Of a stretch of 64,000 nucleotides of DNA, positions 46,726 through 57,216 are shown piece after piece. The translations under genes were made by a program, and so were the position numbers. A model generated the notes under the pieces. It worked only from the letters and a program-made list of their open reading frames with translations, was not told the origin of the DNA and did no database searches. Source of the DNA: Candidatus Tisiphia endosymbiont of Dioctria linearis (GTDB taxonomy: Bacteria > Pseudomonadota > Alphaproteobacteria > Rickettsiales > Rickettsiaceae); NCBI RefSeq assembly GCF_964026545.1, contig NZ_OZ032156.1, positions 1,364,001 through 1,428,000 of the forward strand, in the 5' to 3' direction. The stretch's first letter is position 1, and each line of letters starts with the position of its first letter.

Positions 46726-47892
46726 TTATGTTTTTTTGAGCATTTCCTTATATAAATTTAAGGTTTTACTGAGCATTAAGTCAAGGGAGGAATTATCGAT
46801 TACTGCTTTTCTTGCTGCTTGTTGTATTTTTTTACCTTCATTGGTTTTGAGTATAGATAAGCAATGTTCAATTTTTTCTGCCAAATCGATAGGATCGTTT
46901 GGTTTAACATGAAATCCAGTTTTTGTATCTGATATTGTTTCAATAGCTTCACCAATATTTGTAGCAATTACTAGCTTTTCCATTGATTGTCCTTCAGTTA
47001 TAGTACGACCAAATGCTTCTGGCTCAATTGAAGTAGATAATACTATATCTGAAACACCATAAAGACTGAGCATATCAATTTCATTACCAAAAATTTGAAT
47101 TTTACTTTGTAGTTTCAATACGTTTATAAGAGATTTTACTCGATCTGTAAAATTTGGGTGTTTAGATAAATCCCCAACCATGAGACAGTAAAAATCTAGA
47201 TGTTTTAATTTGCCAAGTGCTTCAACAAGACTAATGTGTCCCTTCCAACTAGAAAATCTTGATGGTAACAATATTATAGGAGTGCTGTCAGATATACCAT
47301 ATTTCTTTTTATATTTTATTAATTTTTCTTCTGTGACATTTTTGGGATCAAAATAACGATAATCTACTCCTCGACGTATTACAGTAATTTGATTTTCTAG
47401 AATTTTATAATTAGTTAATATATGCTGCTTTACAAAATTAGACACAGCTATGACTTTCTCGCCTTTAATCATCACACTATTATAGAAATGTTTGAACAAA
47501 TTCGAGATGTTGTAAATGCCATGAAACGTTGTTAAAAATTTAGTATTAGTAGCCTTTGCTGCCATATAACAGCTCCAAGCTGGAGCTCTTGATCTTGCAT
47601 GTACTATATCTACGCCATATTCCTTAATTATTTCTGATAAAATCCTTGCATTTTTCCATATTGAAAAGGGATTCTTAGTAGCACTATTCATAGAAATATG
47701 TGGTATATCTGCAACTGCTAACTCTTCAACTAACGAACCACCAGATGAGACTACAATAACATTATAATCAGCTTTTTTTAACATTTTTGCCACTTCAACT
47801 GTCCCTCTCTCTACTCCACCAGAGAATAAAGCTGGAACTACTTGCAAAATGGTTGGTTTATGGTATCGTTTGGGTGAATCTGATGAAATCAT
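46726..47892 (-). CDS. GT4-family glycosyltransferase
   Basis: The 388-residue protein has the GT-B fold pattern: LQVVPALFSGGVERGTVEVA at the N terminus, HARSRAPAWSCYMA, LLPSRFSSWKGHISLVEAL, and the C-terminal E-x7-E motif in SIEPEAFGRTITEGQSM. Such retaining transferases build lipopolysaccharide or surface glycans from nucleotide sugars. It is transcribed divergently from the alpha/beta hydrolase gene only 16 bases away, so their promoters must overlap the other gene. Confidence 0.88.
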   Translation of the reverse strand: MISSDSPKRYHKPTILQVVPALFSGGVERGTVEVAKMLKKADYNVIVVSSGGSLVEELAVADIPHISMNSATKNPFSIWKNARILSEIIKEYGVDIVHARSRAPAWSCYMAAKATNTKFLTTFHGIYNISNLFKHFYNSVMIKGEKVIAVSNFVKQHILTNYKILENQITVIRRGVDYRYFDPKNVTEEKLIKYKKKYGISDSTPIILLPSRFSSWKGHISLVEALGKLKHLDFYCLMVGDLSKHPNFTDRVKSLINVLKLQSKIQIFGNEIDMLSLYGVSDIVLSTSIEPEAFGRTITEGQSMEKLVIATNIGEAIETISDTKTGFHVKPNDPIDLAEKIEHCLSILKTNEGKKIQQAARKAVIDNSSLDLMLSKTLNLYKEMLKKT

Positions 47893-47908
47893 TAATTAAA
47901 TAATTTAA

Positions 47909-48667
47909 ATGGAAAAAATATATAATACAGAAAAGAAAAAATTTATCACTTATAATCATTATAAAAGCAACAAAAAAAATATGCCTCACGTAATGTTCTT
48001 ACATGGCTTGATGTCAAATATGAATGGTACAAAGGCTGTATTTCTTGAAAATTACTGTAAAAAACATGATTATAATTTTATCACATTTGATAATTTTGGT
48101 CATGGAAAGTCGTCAGGTAATTTTCTAGATGAAACTATTGGCTCTTGGCTTACGGGGGTTGAGCTGGTGTTAAATAAACTTATCATACAACCAACTATTA
48201 TAATAGGTTCCAGCATGGGTGCCTGGCTTGCCATTCTTGCTGCTATAAAGTTTCCTAGTAAAATTTGTGGTCTTATTGCTCTTGCTCCAGCACTAGATTT
48301 TACAGAAACTATTTGGAATAATTTAACTGAAATTCAAAAAATACAAATGCAACAACAAAAATGGCTTGAGTTTAATGGGCGTGATTGTAATGGTAAATAC
48401 CCAATAAGTTATCAATTAATATTTGAAGCTAAAAATCACTTGTTACTAAACTCAAATAGTATTAATCTTAAGAAACTTGTTCATTTAATTCATGGGATAC
48501 TAGATACTGATGTGCCTTATACCATCTCAAGTAAGTTGGTAGAAAAAATTACTAGTGATATAGTAGTAATGAAATTAATAAAAGATGGGCATCACAATCT
48601 CTCAAGAGAATCAGATTTGGCTATAATTGCTAATTCTTTGGAAGAAATAATAAAATATAAAAACTAA
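47909..48667 (+). CDS. Alpha/beta hydrolase
   Basis: The 252-residue protein shows FLHGLMSNMNGT (oxyanion region), the nucleophile elbow IIGSSMGAWLAI with Ser, the acid in GILDTDVPY and the His in DGHHNL. It is likely an esterase or peptidase of the serine aminopeptidase type; substrate is unknown. The last base overlaps the next start (TAATG), so it is coupled to the DUF2608 gene. Confidence 0.85.
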   Translation: MEKIYNTEKKKFITYNHYKSNKKNMPHVMFLHGLMSNMNGTKAVFLENYCKKHDYNFITFDNFGHGKSSGNFLDETIGSWLTGVELVLNKLIIQPTIIIGSSMGAWLAILAAIKFPSKICGLIALAPALDFTETIWNNLTEIQKIQMQQQKWLEFNGRDCNGKYPISYQLIFEAKNHLLLNSNSINLKKLVHLIHGILDTDVPYTISSKLVEKITSDIVVMKLIKDGHHNLSRESDLAIIANSLEEIIKYKN

Positions 48668-49428
48668 TGAATAACCATAAATTTACTAAAACAACTAAAA
48701 TTTCTGATTTTTTAAAAATTTCAGAAATGATAGATAAGCTAGATCAAGATAGTTTGGTACTTTTTGATGTGGATGACGTACTGATCATGGCTCAAGATGA
48801 ATATCGCTTAACTCATCCTTATAGACTTGAATGGTGTGTTGAAAGCAAAAAACGCTTTACTAGAAAAGAAAGGCAACTTTTTTTTAGTATTATTCTAAAA
48901 AATCGTACTATTCGCTTAGTGAACCCCAATATAAATGATATATTGAGTAAATTATGGGAGAGGCAAATTCCAACTGTTGCTTTAACCAAGCTATATACAG
49001 GTAGATTCGGGGTTATTGAAGATTTTACCAATTGGCGTTTAAAAGAGCTTAAAGGAATAAATATAGATTTTATGAAATCTACTCCAATAAAAGAGGAAAT
49101 ATTAATTGATGAATTACATAGTGAGAATGGTATGCCGATGATGGAAGAAGGGGTGATTCTTACTGCCGATATTGATAAAGGGATAGTATTAGAGAATATT
49201 TTACACAAGAAAAGTTACTACCCTAAAACCATAATATTCGTTGATGATGTTTTAGAAAATATTGAGTCAGTGGAAAAAATATGTGCTAAATTACAGATTA
49301 ACTATCATGGTTTTGAATTTAATGGAGCTTCACTAGTGCCGGAGCCAGAGCTTGATAAAAAAAGTGAAAAAATTCGTTTTGAGATTTTAGAGAAAGAACA
49401 TCGTTGGCTAACAGATTTAAAACTTTAA
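48667..49428 (+). CDS. DUF2608 HAD-like protein
   Basis: The 253-residue protein has a HAD nucleophile motif (VLFDVDDVLIM) and a final acidic motif (IIFVDDVLENIESV), with VALTKLYTGR as the likely second motif region. DUF2608 proteins are common in Rickettsia, Legionella and Chlamydia relatives, often exported, and uncharacterised. Here no clear signal peptide is seen. It is translated together with the hydrolase upstream and ends just before the adaptor gene. Confidence 0.78.
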   Translation: MNNHKFTKTTKISDFLKISEMIDKLDQDSLVLFDVDDVLIMAQDEYRLTHPYRLEWCVESKKRFTRKERQLFFSIILKNRTIRLVNPNINDILSKLWERQIPTVALTKLYTGRFGVIEDFTNWRLKELKGINIDFMKSTPIKEEILIDELHSENGMPMMEEGVILTADIDKGIVLENILHKKSYYPKTIIFVDDVLENIESVEKICAKLQINYHGFEFNGASLVPEPELDKKSEKIRFEILEKEHRWLTDLKL

Positions 49429-49429
49429 T

Positions 49430-50443
49430 ATGGTATTTGAAATGTTGAATAAATTAATTGTTTTTGTAAGTATATGCATTATTTCTTGCTGTGCTATCGC
49501 TGAAAAACAAGAGGGCATTACGGTAAAAGCCAGTAAAGTACAAATGGCTGATTTGCATAATGTTTTCAGCGTTGTCGGACAATGTAAAAATGATACGAGT
49601 CGGGATTATTATGCAAATGTTTCTGGTACGGTTGATGTAGTATCTACTTCTCAAGGGGGCAAGGTTGACAAAGGGGATGTCCTGCTTATTATTGACCAAG
49701 ATTTGGCTATGTCAATTAAGTCACAAGCAGAAATCTCTTTAAAAACTGCGATGACTGCTTATGAACGTGATAAGGCATTATTTGCCAAAAAATATATTAG
49801 TAGTGATGTACTAGAAAAATCAAATAGTGATTTAGAAACAGCTAAGCTTGCTTTTTCCAAAGCAATGAATAGTTACAACGATATGGTTATCGTAGCACCA
49901 TTTGATGGAAATATTGGTATAATAAAGCTAAAAAAAGGGGATAAGGTAGAACAAAAAAATTATCTTTTTAGCATTATTGCTCAAAATTCTACCACTAAAA
50001 ATATTCTAATGGAGTTACCTGAGGGGCTTTATAATCAGGTGTCAGTATCTACTGATTTAGTGATAACCGATAATAATGGTGATAAGATTAATGGAAAAAT
50101 TGCTGAAATCTCACAATATGTTTCAGATAATGGTACTATAAGTGCTAAAGTTATTGTTGATTCTAATAGTAATATGATACATAGAAGCTATGTACCTATA
50201 GATTTAATTCTTAACAAACATCAGAATTTAGCAGTAGCTAGTCAATCAGTGCAGAGTAATAGTAAAGGTCAGTATTTTGTATATAAACTTAATGATAACA
50301 AAGTGCAGCAACTTTATGTTAAGCTAGGTACTAGTCTAAATGGTCTAACAGAGATTATTTCAGACGAAATCAAAGAGGGAGATATGGTAGTAGTGGAAGG
50401 AATTACTAAGATTAATGACGGTAGCATAGTGAAATTATTATAG
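49430..50443 (+). CDS. RND-type periplasmic adaptor (membrane fusion protein)
   Basis: A signal peptide (IVFVSICIISCCAIAEKQ) is followed by a lipoyl-like half (YYANVSGTVDVVS), a helical hairpin (AEISLKTAMTAYERDKALF), the second lipoyl half (VIVAPFDGNIGIIKLKKGDKVE) and a beta-barrel. It would link an inner-membrane RND pump to an outer-membrane channel. The pump gene is not next to it; downstream is a repeat array. ATG at 49430 or 49442 could be the start. It is the last gene of the 47909-50443 unit. Confidence 0.85.
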   Translation: MVFEMLNKLIVFVSICIISCCAIAEKQEGITVKASKVQMADLHNVFSVVGQCKNDTSRDYYANVSGTVDVVSTSQGGKVDKGDVLLIIDQDLAMSIKSQAEISLKTAMTAYERDKALFAKKYISSDVLEKSNSDLETAKLAFSKAMNSYNDMVIVAPFDGNIGIIKLKKGDKVEQKNYLFSIIAQNSTTKNILMELPEGLYNQVSVSTDLVITDNNGDKINGKIAEISQYVSDNGTISAKVIVDSNSNMIHRSYVPIDLILNKHQNLAVASQSVQSNSKGQYFVYKLNDNKVQQLYVKLGTSLNGLTEIISDEIKEGDMVVVEGITKINDGSIVKLL

Positions 50444-50511
50444 CTACAGCTACCCAAACAAGGTTTTAGCCATGTGAACTGACGTCACGTGAGGACTGCG
50501 TAAGCTTCAGC

Positions 50512-50704
50512 CGTCATTGCGAGGAAGGTCGTAGGTCTACGAAGCAATCCAAGAATAATGGATTGCCACACTCACATACGTTCGTTCGCAATGACGTGTA
50601 TGCATCTTAAACGTCATTGCGAGACTACGTAGTAGTCGAAGCAATCCATTTCTATTCACTTTCCTGGATTGCTTCGTTGACCTACGGGCTTCCTCGCAAT
50701 GACG
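50512..50704. repeat. Two tandem Rickettsia intergenic repeats, copies 5 and 6
   Basis: The first unit spans cgtcattgcgag at 50512 to gcaatgacg at 50596. The second spans 50612 to ctcgcaatgacg ending at 50704. Both contain gaagcaatcc paired with ggattg. They fill most of the 315-base gap between the adaptor and SPFH genes; the SPFH promoter probably lies at 50705-50745. Confidence 0.8.
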
Positions 50705-50758
50705 GTTTGTATGGGTAAATACTAATCGGGTTAGTTATAGATTTAAAAAGGAGAAAAT

Positions 50759-51730
50759 ATGGAATATATATTATTAGTTTGTAGTATCGTGGCGATCCTT
50801 ATTATTATACAGATGGTTAAGGTTGTACCACAACAACAAGCATGGATTGTTGAAAAATTTGGGAAATTTGATAGCATCTTGCAGCCTGGCTTGAGTATTT
50901 TGATACCAGTGATTCAGAAAGTAGCCTACAAACATACTTTAAAGGAAGAAGCGATTGATGTGACTGCTCAAACAGCCATTTCCAATGATAATGTTACGTT
51001 ACTAATAGATGGTGTGTTATATGTAAAAATTGTCGATCCAGTTGCTGCATCTTATGGGGTTAATAGTCCATATTATGCTATCACCCAGCTTGCACAAACC
51101 ACCATGCGTTCAGAAATAGGTAAGTTACCATTAGACAGAACTTTTGAAGAACGAGAAACCTTGAATATCGCTATTGTTTCTGCTATTAACCAAGCGGCAG
51201 TCAATTGGGGGATACAATGTATGCGTTATGAAATTAAAGACATTCAGCCACCACAAACAATACTTAAAGCGATGGAGTTACAAGTTGCAGCAGAACGTCA
51301 AAAACGAGCTCAAATTTTAGACTCAGAAGGCAATAGACAAGCAAAAATAAACCATGCGGAAGGCGAGAAGGCTCAAGTTGTATTAAATTCTGAAGCTTCC
51401 TATATTGATCAAGTAAATAGGGCTAAGGGTGAAGCTGAAGCAATAGGATTAGTAGCCATGGCTACTGCTAAAAGTATTGAGCTTATAGCAGCCTCTATTC
51501 AGAAATCTGGAGGAAACGATGCAGTATCTTTAAAAATTGCTGAACAATATATATCTGCTTTTGGTGAGTTAGCCAAGGATAGTAATACCGTAATTCTACC
51601 GGCAAATCTTTCTGAACCAGGAAGCTTTATAACTCAAGCTTTAAGTATTTTTGATCAGCTGAAATCAGTGAACGATAAAAAATTGCCTAAGGAATCATCT
51701 ACAAAGAAAAAACTTAGTGCTAGTGAATAA
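50759..51730 (+). CDS. SPFH/band 7 membrane protein (stomatin/QmcA-like)
   Basis: One N-terminal membrane helix (YILLVCSIVAILIIIQMV) precedes the band 7 domain (VPQQQAWIVEKFGKFDSIL, QPGLSILIPVI) and a coiled coil with AERQKRAQILDSEGNRQAKI and EGEKAQVVLNSEA. SPFH proteins form oligomeric membrane scaffolds and bind FtsH-type or other proteases. The ribosome site aaggaga is strong. The usual NfeD partner is not adjacent; a histidine kinase gene follows after 33 bases. Confidence 0.9.
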   Translation: MEYILLVCSIVAILIIIQMVKVVPQQQAWIVEKFGKFDSILQPGLSILIPVIQKVAYKHTLKEEAIDVTAQTAISNDNVTLLIDGVLYVKIVDPVAASYGVNSPYYAITQLAQTTMRSEIGKLPLDRTFEERETLNIAIVSAINQAAVNWGIQCMRYEIKDIQPPQTILKAMELQVAAERQKRAQILDSEGNRQAKINHAEGEKAQVVLNSEASYIDQVNRAKGEAEAIGLVAMATAKSIELIAASIQKSGGNDAVSLKIAEQYISAFGELAKDSNTVILPANLSEPGSFITQALSIFDQLKSVNDKKLPKESSTKKKLSASE

Positions 51731-51763
51731 TCTGCTATACTCTAAATAATATGTGCAAATCTA

Positions 51764-53239
51764 ATGATTCAAAATAAGTATATTGTTAGACTGGCATTCT
51801 TTGGGTTATTTATAAATATCATTGTCAACATGATTTACTATCGTTACTTCATTATTGAAGAAATGATTTTAAAGCAAGTTGGAGAAGCAAATATTAAAAT
51901 AGCTGATGTTTATACAAAAAATGTTTGGAATAGGAATAAAATTGTTGTAAATAAGTTACATGAATTTGGTTATATAAATTTATTGCGAGATGCGGATTTC
52001 ATTAGGTTCGCAACTACTTCAGTTGATATTTTTGTTAATCTCAATGCCTATATTTCTTTATATGATCTACAAGGTCATAAAATTATAACCAGCTCTCCAA
52101 TTCAAGTAACAAGTCAAGAAAACTCTCCTGAAGATAATCTGTATCAAAAAATTCTTAGCAGAATTGATAAATATTTTCTAAAAGAACTGGTTGTAGAACA
52201 AGCCTTTAACAAAGCCTTTAAAGGGGTAACAACTCATGCATTAATTCCTAAAGCCATATTCCATATGTCAGGGAAAGTAGAGAAGGCATCTTGTATAACA
52301 AGTTACATTCCAATAATAAACAGCGACCTATCTGACTATCCTGTTGATGGTGTGTTAGAGATTAATACCAATATTACTAGTTTATGGTCAAGTGTTATAG
52401 AGCTGGAAGAAAAAGTATTACTGACCTTTTTTATTATTTTGGTAATATTCTTAGTTATAGTTACGAGTAATACAAATTATGCACAGAAAATTATAGACCA
52501 ACAATTTGATGCTAATAAAGCATTAGAGGAAGCGGTAATTAAGGTTAGAAATGAAAGTTCTGCTCATACTAAATTTTTTGCCAATGTTAGCCATGAGCTG
52601 CGTACTCCTCTGAATGCTATTATAGGTTTTTCAGAAATTATGATGTCCACGCCTTACAATAAAGAGCATGGTAATTATATAAAAGATATTAATGACGCAG
52701 GCAAGCATTTGCTCAGTATAATAACTGATATATTAGACTTATCAAAAGCATCGGCTGACAAGCTATTAGTTGATTTTGTCGAGTTAGACCTAAATAAATT
52801 AATTACTTCTACTGTAAGGATAATGAACCCAAGAGCTGATCAGGCATCAGTGCAATTAATTGAAAAATTACCAAAAGATCATATTGTTATAAAAGCAGAT
52901 CCCAAAAGACTTAAACAAGTATTTTTTAACCTTTTATCTAATTCTATAAAGTTCACCAAAGCATCAGGTACTATAACAATTTATGCTGAGAAAGATGACT
53001 CTAAAGGGCTAGTTTATATACAGGTTATAGATACTGGTATAGGAATTGATGAGAGAGATATTCCCAAAGTACTGTCAACCTTTGGGCAGATTGATAGTAC
53101 TGTTGGCAGAAAATACCAAGGAACCGGTCTTGGTTTACCACTTACTCGCAAGTTGGTTGAATTAATGAAAGGTAAATTTGATTTACAAAGTAAAATAGGC
53201 ATAGGCACTACTGTAACATTAACTTTTTCTTCTGATTAG
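51764..53239 (+). CDS. Membrane sensor histidine kinase (PleC-like)
   Basis: The 491-residue protein has membrane helices near residues 10-30 and 218-238 enclosing a periplasmic sensor, a HisKA domain with the acceptor His in FFANVSHELRTPLN, and a HATPase domain with FNLLSNSIKFT, VIDTGIGID and GTGLGLPLTRKLVE. All catalytic boxes are intact, unlike the kinase at 10456. Rickettsia have a few orphan kinases of this type; the response regulator is not nearby. The gene starts 33 bases after the SPFH gene. Confidence 0.88.
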   Translation: MIQNKYIVRLAFFGLFINIIVNMIYYRYFIIEEMILKQVGEANIKIADVYTKNVWNRNKIVVNKLHEFGYINLLRDADFIRFATTSVDIFVNLNAYISLYDLQGHKIITSSPIQVTSQENSPEDNLYQKILSRIDKYFLKELVVEQAFNKAFKGVTTHALIPKAIFHMSGKVEKASCITSYIPIINSDLSDYPVDGVLEINTNITSLWSSVIELEEKVLLTFFIILVIFLVIVTSNTNYAQKIIDQQFDANKALEEAVIKVRNESSAHTKFFANVSHELRTPLNAIIGFSEIMMSTPYNKEHGNYIKDINDAGKHLLSIITDILDLSKASADKLLVDFVELDLNKLITSTVRIMNPRADQASVQLIEKLPKDHIVIKADPKRLKQVFFNLLSNSIKFTKASGTITIYAEKDDSKGLVYIQVIDTGIGIDERDIPKVLSTFGQIDSTVGRKYQGTGLGLPLTRKLVELMKGKFDLQSKIGIGTTVTLTFSSD

Positions 53240-53364
53240 TATTATAAATGGAGTAATAGAATGAATCTCCTTATTGTTGTTTAGGATTCATTTCCTATAG
53301 AAGATTAGTATCTGCTCTTCATTTTGTATATAGGGTAGATACATTCCATTAGTCCATTATACCC

Positions 53365-56300
53365 CTACCTGCTTATCTTTGTTAATCCAGAATTCGGGTT
53401 GTGTGGGTCTGTTTTTTTCATCTGACTCTTCGTTTGTCCAGCTACGTCTGTGCTAATATGCTTCGATATACTCTCTTTTATTGCTTCTACGTTTGGAGGA
53501 GTATTTTTATCATCTTGCACACTTCTTGACATATGATGTGCTATATCTTTACCTATTTTTTTTGCATGATCCGTATGGTTTAGCTTACTTTCCATTGCCA
53601 ACTTAGCTACTGTTATATCTGCTCTATTGTTCACTGATACACCTTTGAAAGATAATTTACTTATATCACCGGTGAGTTGTACATTATCTAAAGTAATAGG
53701 ATCTTTTTTATGGTTTTTATTATATTGCTTAATTGCTGGTAAAAGAGTTTCTAAGGATTTTGCATCAATAGTAGCTCCAGTAAAACTTATTTTCTCTTTG
53801 AAATCTGTCCCCTTAAATGAACAATTACTAATTTCACTATTTTGAAAAGAATTGTCCATAAACGTCGCATCATTGAAATTAAAACCATTAATTTTGACAT
53901 TCTCAAGAGGCATGTTCGTTTCATTATTAAAGATAAGACCGCTAAAATCCCTGCTAATTAAAGAATATTCCAATGTTTTTGACTTATTAGCAACATGCGT
54001 GTTATCGGTTTGTTGTTGTAGTAACTCTCCTAAATCTGCTTTCTGCCCATTGATGGTAGGAATGCGCTTACGCACTTTATCTATAATTTCACCTGCATAT
54101 TCATGCCACCTTTGTCTACGTTTCTTGTAAGAGGTAAAGCTTGTTTGTACCTTATATCTAACTCCTTCAACTAATAATTTTGTTACCATTCCTCTTGCTA
54201 CTGGATCAGATGATAATAACTTAAATGTACCAGTAATTACGGATAGATAATTACCCTTATTATACTGCATCGCTATCTCTGTTAATGCAGGCACTTTTTC
54301 GCTAATTTTTTCAATAATTTCTTGACCTTTGATTTTCAAATTTCTCCCTATGAAAGTGCTATTCAGGAATTCATCTACTATAGGTCCCAGGATCGCAGAA
54401 TTTTCGTTAAGGAGTTTTGGAATATCTTTTATGATAACGTCTTTTACTGCTGAATTTCTTTCTATAAATTGTACAACAGAATCTGCCAGTTCTCTACCTT
54501 TAGAGTCTTTTTCTTGCTCGGATGTATTGAGAAGCTCCTGAAGTTTGTTCGCAATAACAATAACTCCATCTTTATCCTTTAAAGATGCATTAGCAAATTT
54601 GGTAATTATAGGTAGGAGATGTGGGGTGATATTGATAGCAGTATCGACCATTCTGAAAGCTAGCTCAGAGGAAACTCCTGCACTATCTAATTGCCTCTTA
54701 AGTTCTTCCTGCTTAATCATATTTTCTGTCAAGGCCAAAAGACTATCCTTATTTGTTTGCAGATATTCTGGCACAGAGTGTTCTAATATAGGAGAAAGGC
54801 TCTGGACTATTTCTCCAACATCATCGATTATTTTAGTTAAAACCTTCTCTTTTGCATTAGCGTCTATATCGGCTCTTTGGTATTCTTGCCAATTATCATT
54901 AATTTTCATAAGCGTTGGCACCCTACTTAGACCAGTATCAACTACTTTAATTGCTAATGATGTTGTAGCATTTATTAACTCTGCTGATAAATCATATTTC
55001 TTAAAATCCTGGTTATTACTAACTATATTATTTGCTATTACTGCTAGTGCCGCTTCATTATCCTTAATGATTTGAGGTAGATTTACAGCAATATTTTGTT
55101 GTAAATCTTCGTTTTTAAGTAATGTGATAACATGCTTGTTTAATCGCTCTGTCGCTTGGTCTTTCTGTTCTACATCCTCGGTTTTAGCTAAGGTTTGCAT
55201 ATCACTATATATCTCTTTTATATCCTCCACATTTAAAACAGTCATAGTATTTTTTAGTAAATCAATAGATATAGGTATAATTGACTCATAAAATTTGTGA
55301 TCCACTCCGTTAAGCATTGGTACAATTGGAGATACTATTATTTTGTGTACATCTTCTTCTTGGAAAGTCTTATTACATTCTTTCGCTAAAGTGCGGGCAT
55401 TATTATCTAGCATTTCTAGCAATTTTGGTATAGTTGTAGAAGCAATTTTTGCAATTTCCCCTTTATGTTTTGTCAGAGTTGCCGGTAATTGATCGTGTAG
55501 TAATTCTAGCATTTCATTTTGTAGCAGAATCTTTGGTAGTTGTTGTACTACGGCAAGTTTTTTAATGCCTCCTGCTTTATCTAAAGCTGTGACTTCCTGC
55601 AAACTGTTAGCTTCTCGTATTTTACTATCAGTATCATCTAATATAACAGATTTTAATGTTTCATATAAAGCACCCACCTTTTTAGGGTCTTGCAAAGCTA
55701 TACCAGCAAATTCTGAAACTATAGGTACTACATCATGCAATAATTCTTTCCCTATACCAGAATCTTCTAGTCTTTTATCTAATGCCATATTTGATGAAAT
55801 AATTACTTCTGCTGCGGCTTCTACATATTTTTTCTCCTCAATTAGAAATTTAGATAGTTTACCACTTTTTAATAATGAACTAATATCTATTGTATCTAAT
55901 ATTTTACTCTGATAGTCTTTTTTGATTTCAGGATCTTTAATAATTAACATATCTACAGATAGGTTAATTATTTTTAATAAATCTTCTGGTTTTTCTAACA
56001 TCGAAATAGTAATGTCCTGGACAATGGGCAGTAACTTACTATTGATATAATCTTTATCAAGACCAGCTTCTTTTAAGTTGTTGAATAAAATTGCTCGATC
56101 ATAATTTTTTTGTAGAGATTTTAGATAATTAACTTTCTCTTCTAATTTGGGCATTTTAGATACATCTTTCTTGTCTTTTAGAATCTGTAATTCTTTTTCC
56201 AACGTCGGCAGACTATCTATATCCTTTTTGTGATCATCAAATTCTTTTTTTATATTATTTATTTCTCCTAACTCTTTTAGCATTACAGTAATTAGCATTG

Positions 56301-57141
56301 GGGCAAGATGCTGAACTAAATAGTTAAGAATTACAGTATTGTCAGTAAGAAATTGAGAAGTGTCAGGATCTTTTAATAATCTTATGAAGAAAGGAGGATG
56401 AGATGGATCATATGGCGTTTCACCATTGAATATTTTCTGTATTTTGGCTAGTTCTTCTGCGTAAAATGATACCGAGGTAGCAATGGCAATACCCTGAGAT
56501 ATATGACTTGCTGCAAACCCAATACCTTTCATATCAGCTTGAAGCTTTTGACCTGCACTAATAGTGTCCTCCTGCTTTTTTGACGATAGTAAAGGAGTCA
56601 GGATTTTCTCCATACCATCTCTATCCTTTAAGATATCCTTAGCTATTCTAAAAGCTTTATCCTTTTCTTCTTGATATGAACTTTCCGTTTTCTCTTCAGC
56701 TTTCTTCTCTTCAATCATTAATTTCTCAATTTGTTTCTGTTCTTTTTTCTTATATCTATCAACCAACTTTTTATGATTACTTAATTCATTCTTAATTTTC
56801 TGTAACTCTTGGTTCCATGAGTCTAATTGCTTTTTAGCAGCTTTGTCTTTATGATTCTGATTTCCTTGGTTAATAAGTTCAGAATAATCTTGATTTTTTT
56901 TCAATAATTCTCCTAACCTACCATTTAATAGATTTTGATATTGTGCTATCTCTTTTCTTTTTTCTGCAATTTGATTTTCGTTTTCTAAGGTAGTTGTTTT
57001 TTGTTGTAATTTTAATATATCTTTCTCTTTCTTATAAATATCTTTTTGCAGTTCTCCCAAAGTAGAATCGTCCGGCTTTACTACCTTTTGAATTTTTGCT
57101 CGTAATTTGCTAAGCCGAGATTGCTCTTTATCCTTACCCAT
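53365..57141 (-). CDS. Giant helical-repeat protein with coiled-coil N terminus and pentapeptide-like C terminus
   Basis: The 1258-residue protein has three parts. Residues 1-190 are a charged coiled coil (KKEKDILKLQQKTTTLENEN, split). Residues 200-1010 are a helical array in which a pattern like LP.ll..N...l..i and l.dsGi...l....v.i..... recurs at least four times (QQLPKILLQNE, VNLPQIIKDNEAAL, SVPEYLQTNKDSL, KDIPKLLNENSAIL). Residues 1050-1170 hold pentapeptide-like repeats (ISRDFSGLIF, FNDATFMDNSFQNSEISNCS). There is no signal peptide or membrane helix. The layout suggests a scaffold or a secreted effector acting in host cytosol, but no family was recognised. The long plus-strand frames opposite it are shadows. 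Confidence 0.6.
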   Translation of the reverse strand: MGKDKEQSRLSKLRAKIQKVVKPDDSTLGELQKDIYKKEKDILKLQQKTTTLENENQIAEKRKEIAQYQNLLNGRLGELLKKNQDYSELINQGNQNHKDKAAKKQLDSWNQELQKIKNELSNHKKLVDRYKKKEQKQIEKLMIEEKKAEEKTESSYQEEKDKAFRIAKDILKDRDGMEKILTPLLSSKKQEDTISAGQKLQADMKGIGFAASHISQGIAIATSVSFYAEELAKIQKIFNGETPYDPSHPPFFIRLLKDPDTSQFLTDNTVILNYLVQHLAPMLITVMLKELGEINNIKKEFDDHKKDIDSLPTLEKELQILKDKKDVSKMPKLEEKVNYLKSLQKNYDRAILFNNLKEAGLDKDYINSKLLPIVQDITISMLEKPEDLLKIINLSVDMLIIKDPEIKKDYQSKILDTIDISSLLKSGKLSKFLIEEKKYVEAAAEVIISSNMALDKRLEDSGIGKELLHDVVPIVSEFAGIALQDPKKVGALYETLKSVILDDTDSKIREANSLQEVTALDKAGGIKKLAVVQQLPKILLQNEMLELLHDQLPATLTKHKGEIAKIASTTIPKLLEMLDNNARTLAKECNKTFQEEDVHKIIVSPIVPMLNGVDHKFYESIIPISIDLLKNTMTVLNVEDIKEIYSDMQTLAKTEDVEQKDQATERLNKHVITLLKNEDLQQNIAVNLPQIIKDNEAALAVIANNIVSNNQDFKKYDLSAELINATTSLAIKVVDTGLSRVPTLMKINDNWQEYQRADIDANAKEKVLTKIIDDVGEIVQSLSPILEHSVPEYLQTNKDSLLALTENMIKQEELKRQLDSAGVSSELAFRMVDTAINITPHLLPIITKFANASLKDKDGVIVIANKLQELLNTSEQEKDSKGRELADSVVQFIERNSAVKDVIIKDIPKLLNENSAILGPIVDEFLNSTFIGRNLKIKGQEIIEKISEKVPALTEIAMQYNKGNYLSVITGTFKLLSSDPVARGMVTKLLVEGVRYKVQTSFTSYKKRRQRWHEYAGEIIDKVRKRIPTINGQKADLGELLQQQTDNTHVANKSKTLEYSLISRDFSGLIFNNETNMPLENVKINGFNFNDATFMDNSFQNSEISNCSFKGTDFKEKISFTGATIDAKSLETLLPAIKQYNKNHKKDPITLDNVQLTGDISKLSFKGVSVNNRADITVAKLAMESKLNHTDHAKKIGKDIAHHMSRSVQDDKNTPPNVEAIKESISKHISTDVAGQTKSQMKKTDPHNPNSGLTKISR

Positions 57142-57216
57142 AACCTTTACCCTTCTTTCAAATTGTTTTTCTTATCAGCTAATATATTAACCTGAATTCG
57201 ATATAACAAGCTATTC

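Noticed and set aside
53627..55912. Several plus-strand open frames of 70-176 codons
   Set aside because: They lie opposite the 1258-residue gene, show no family features and have no ribosome sites.
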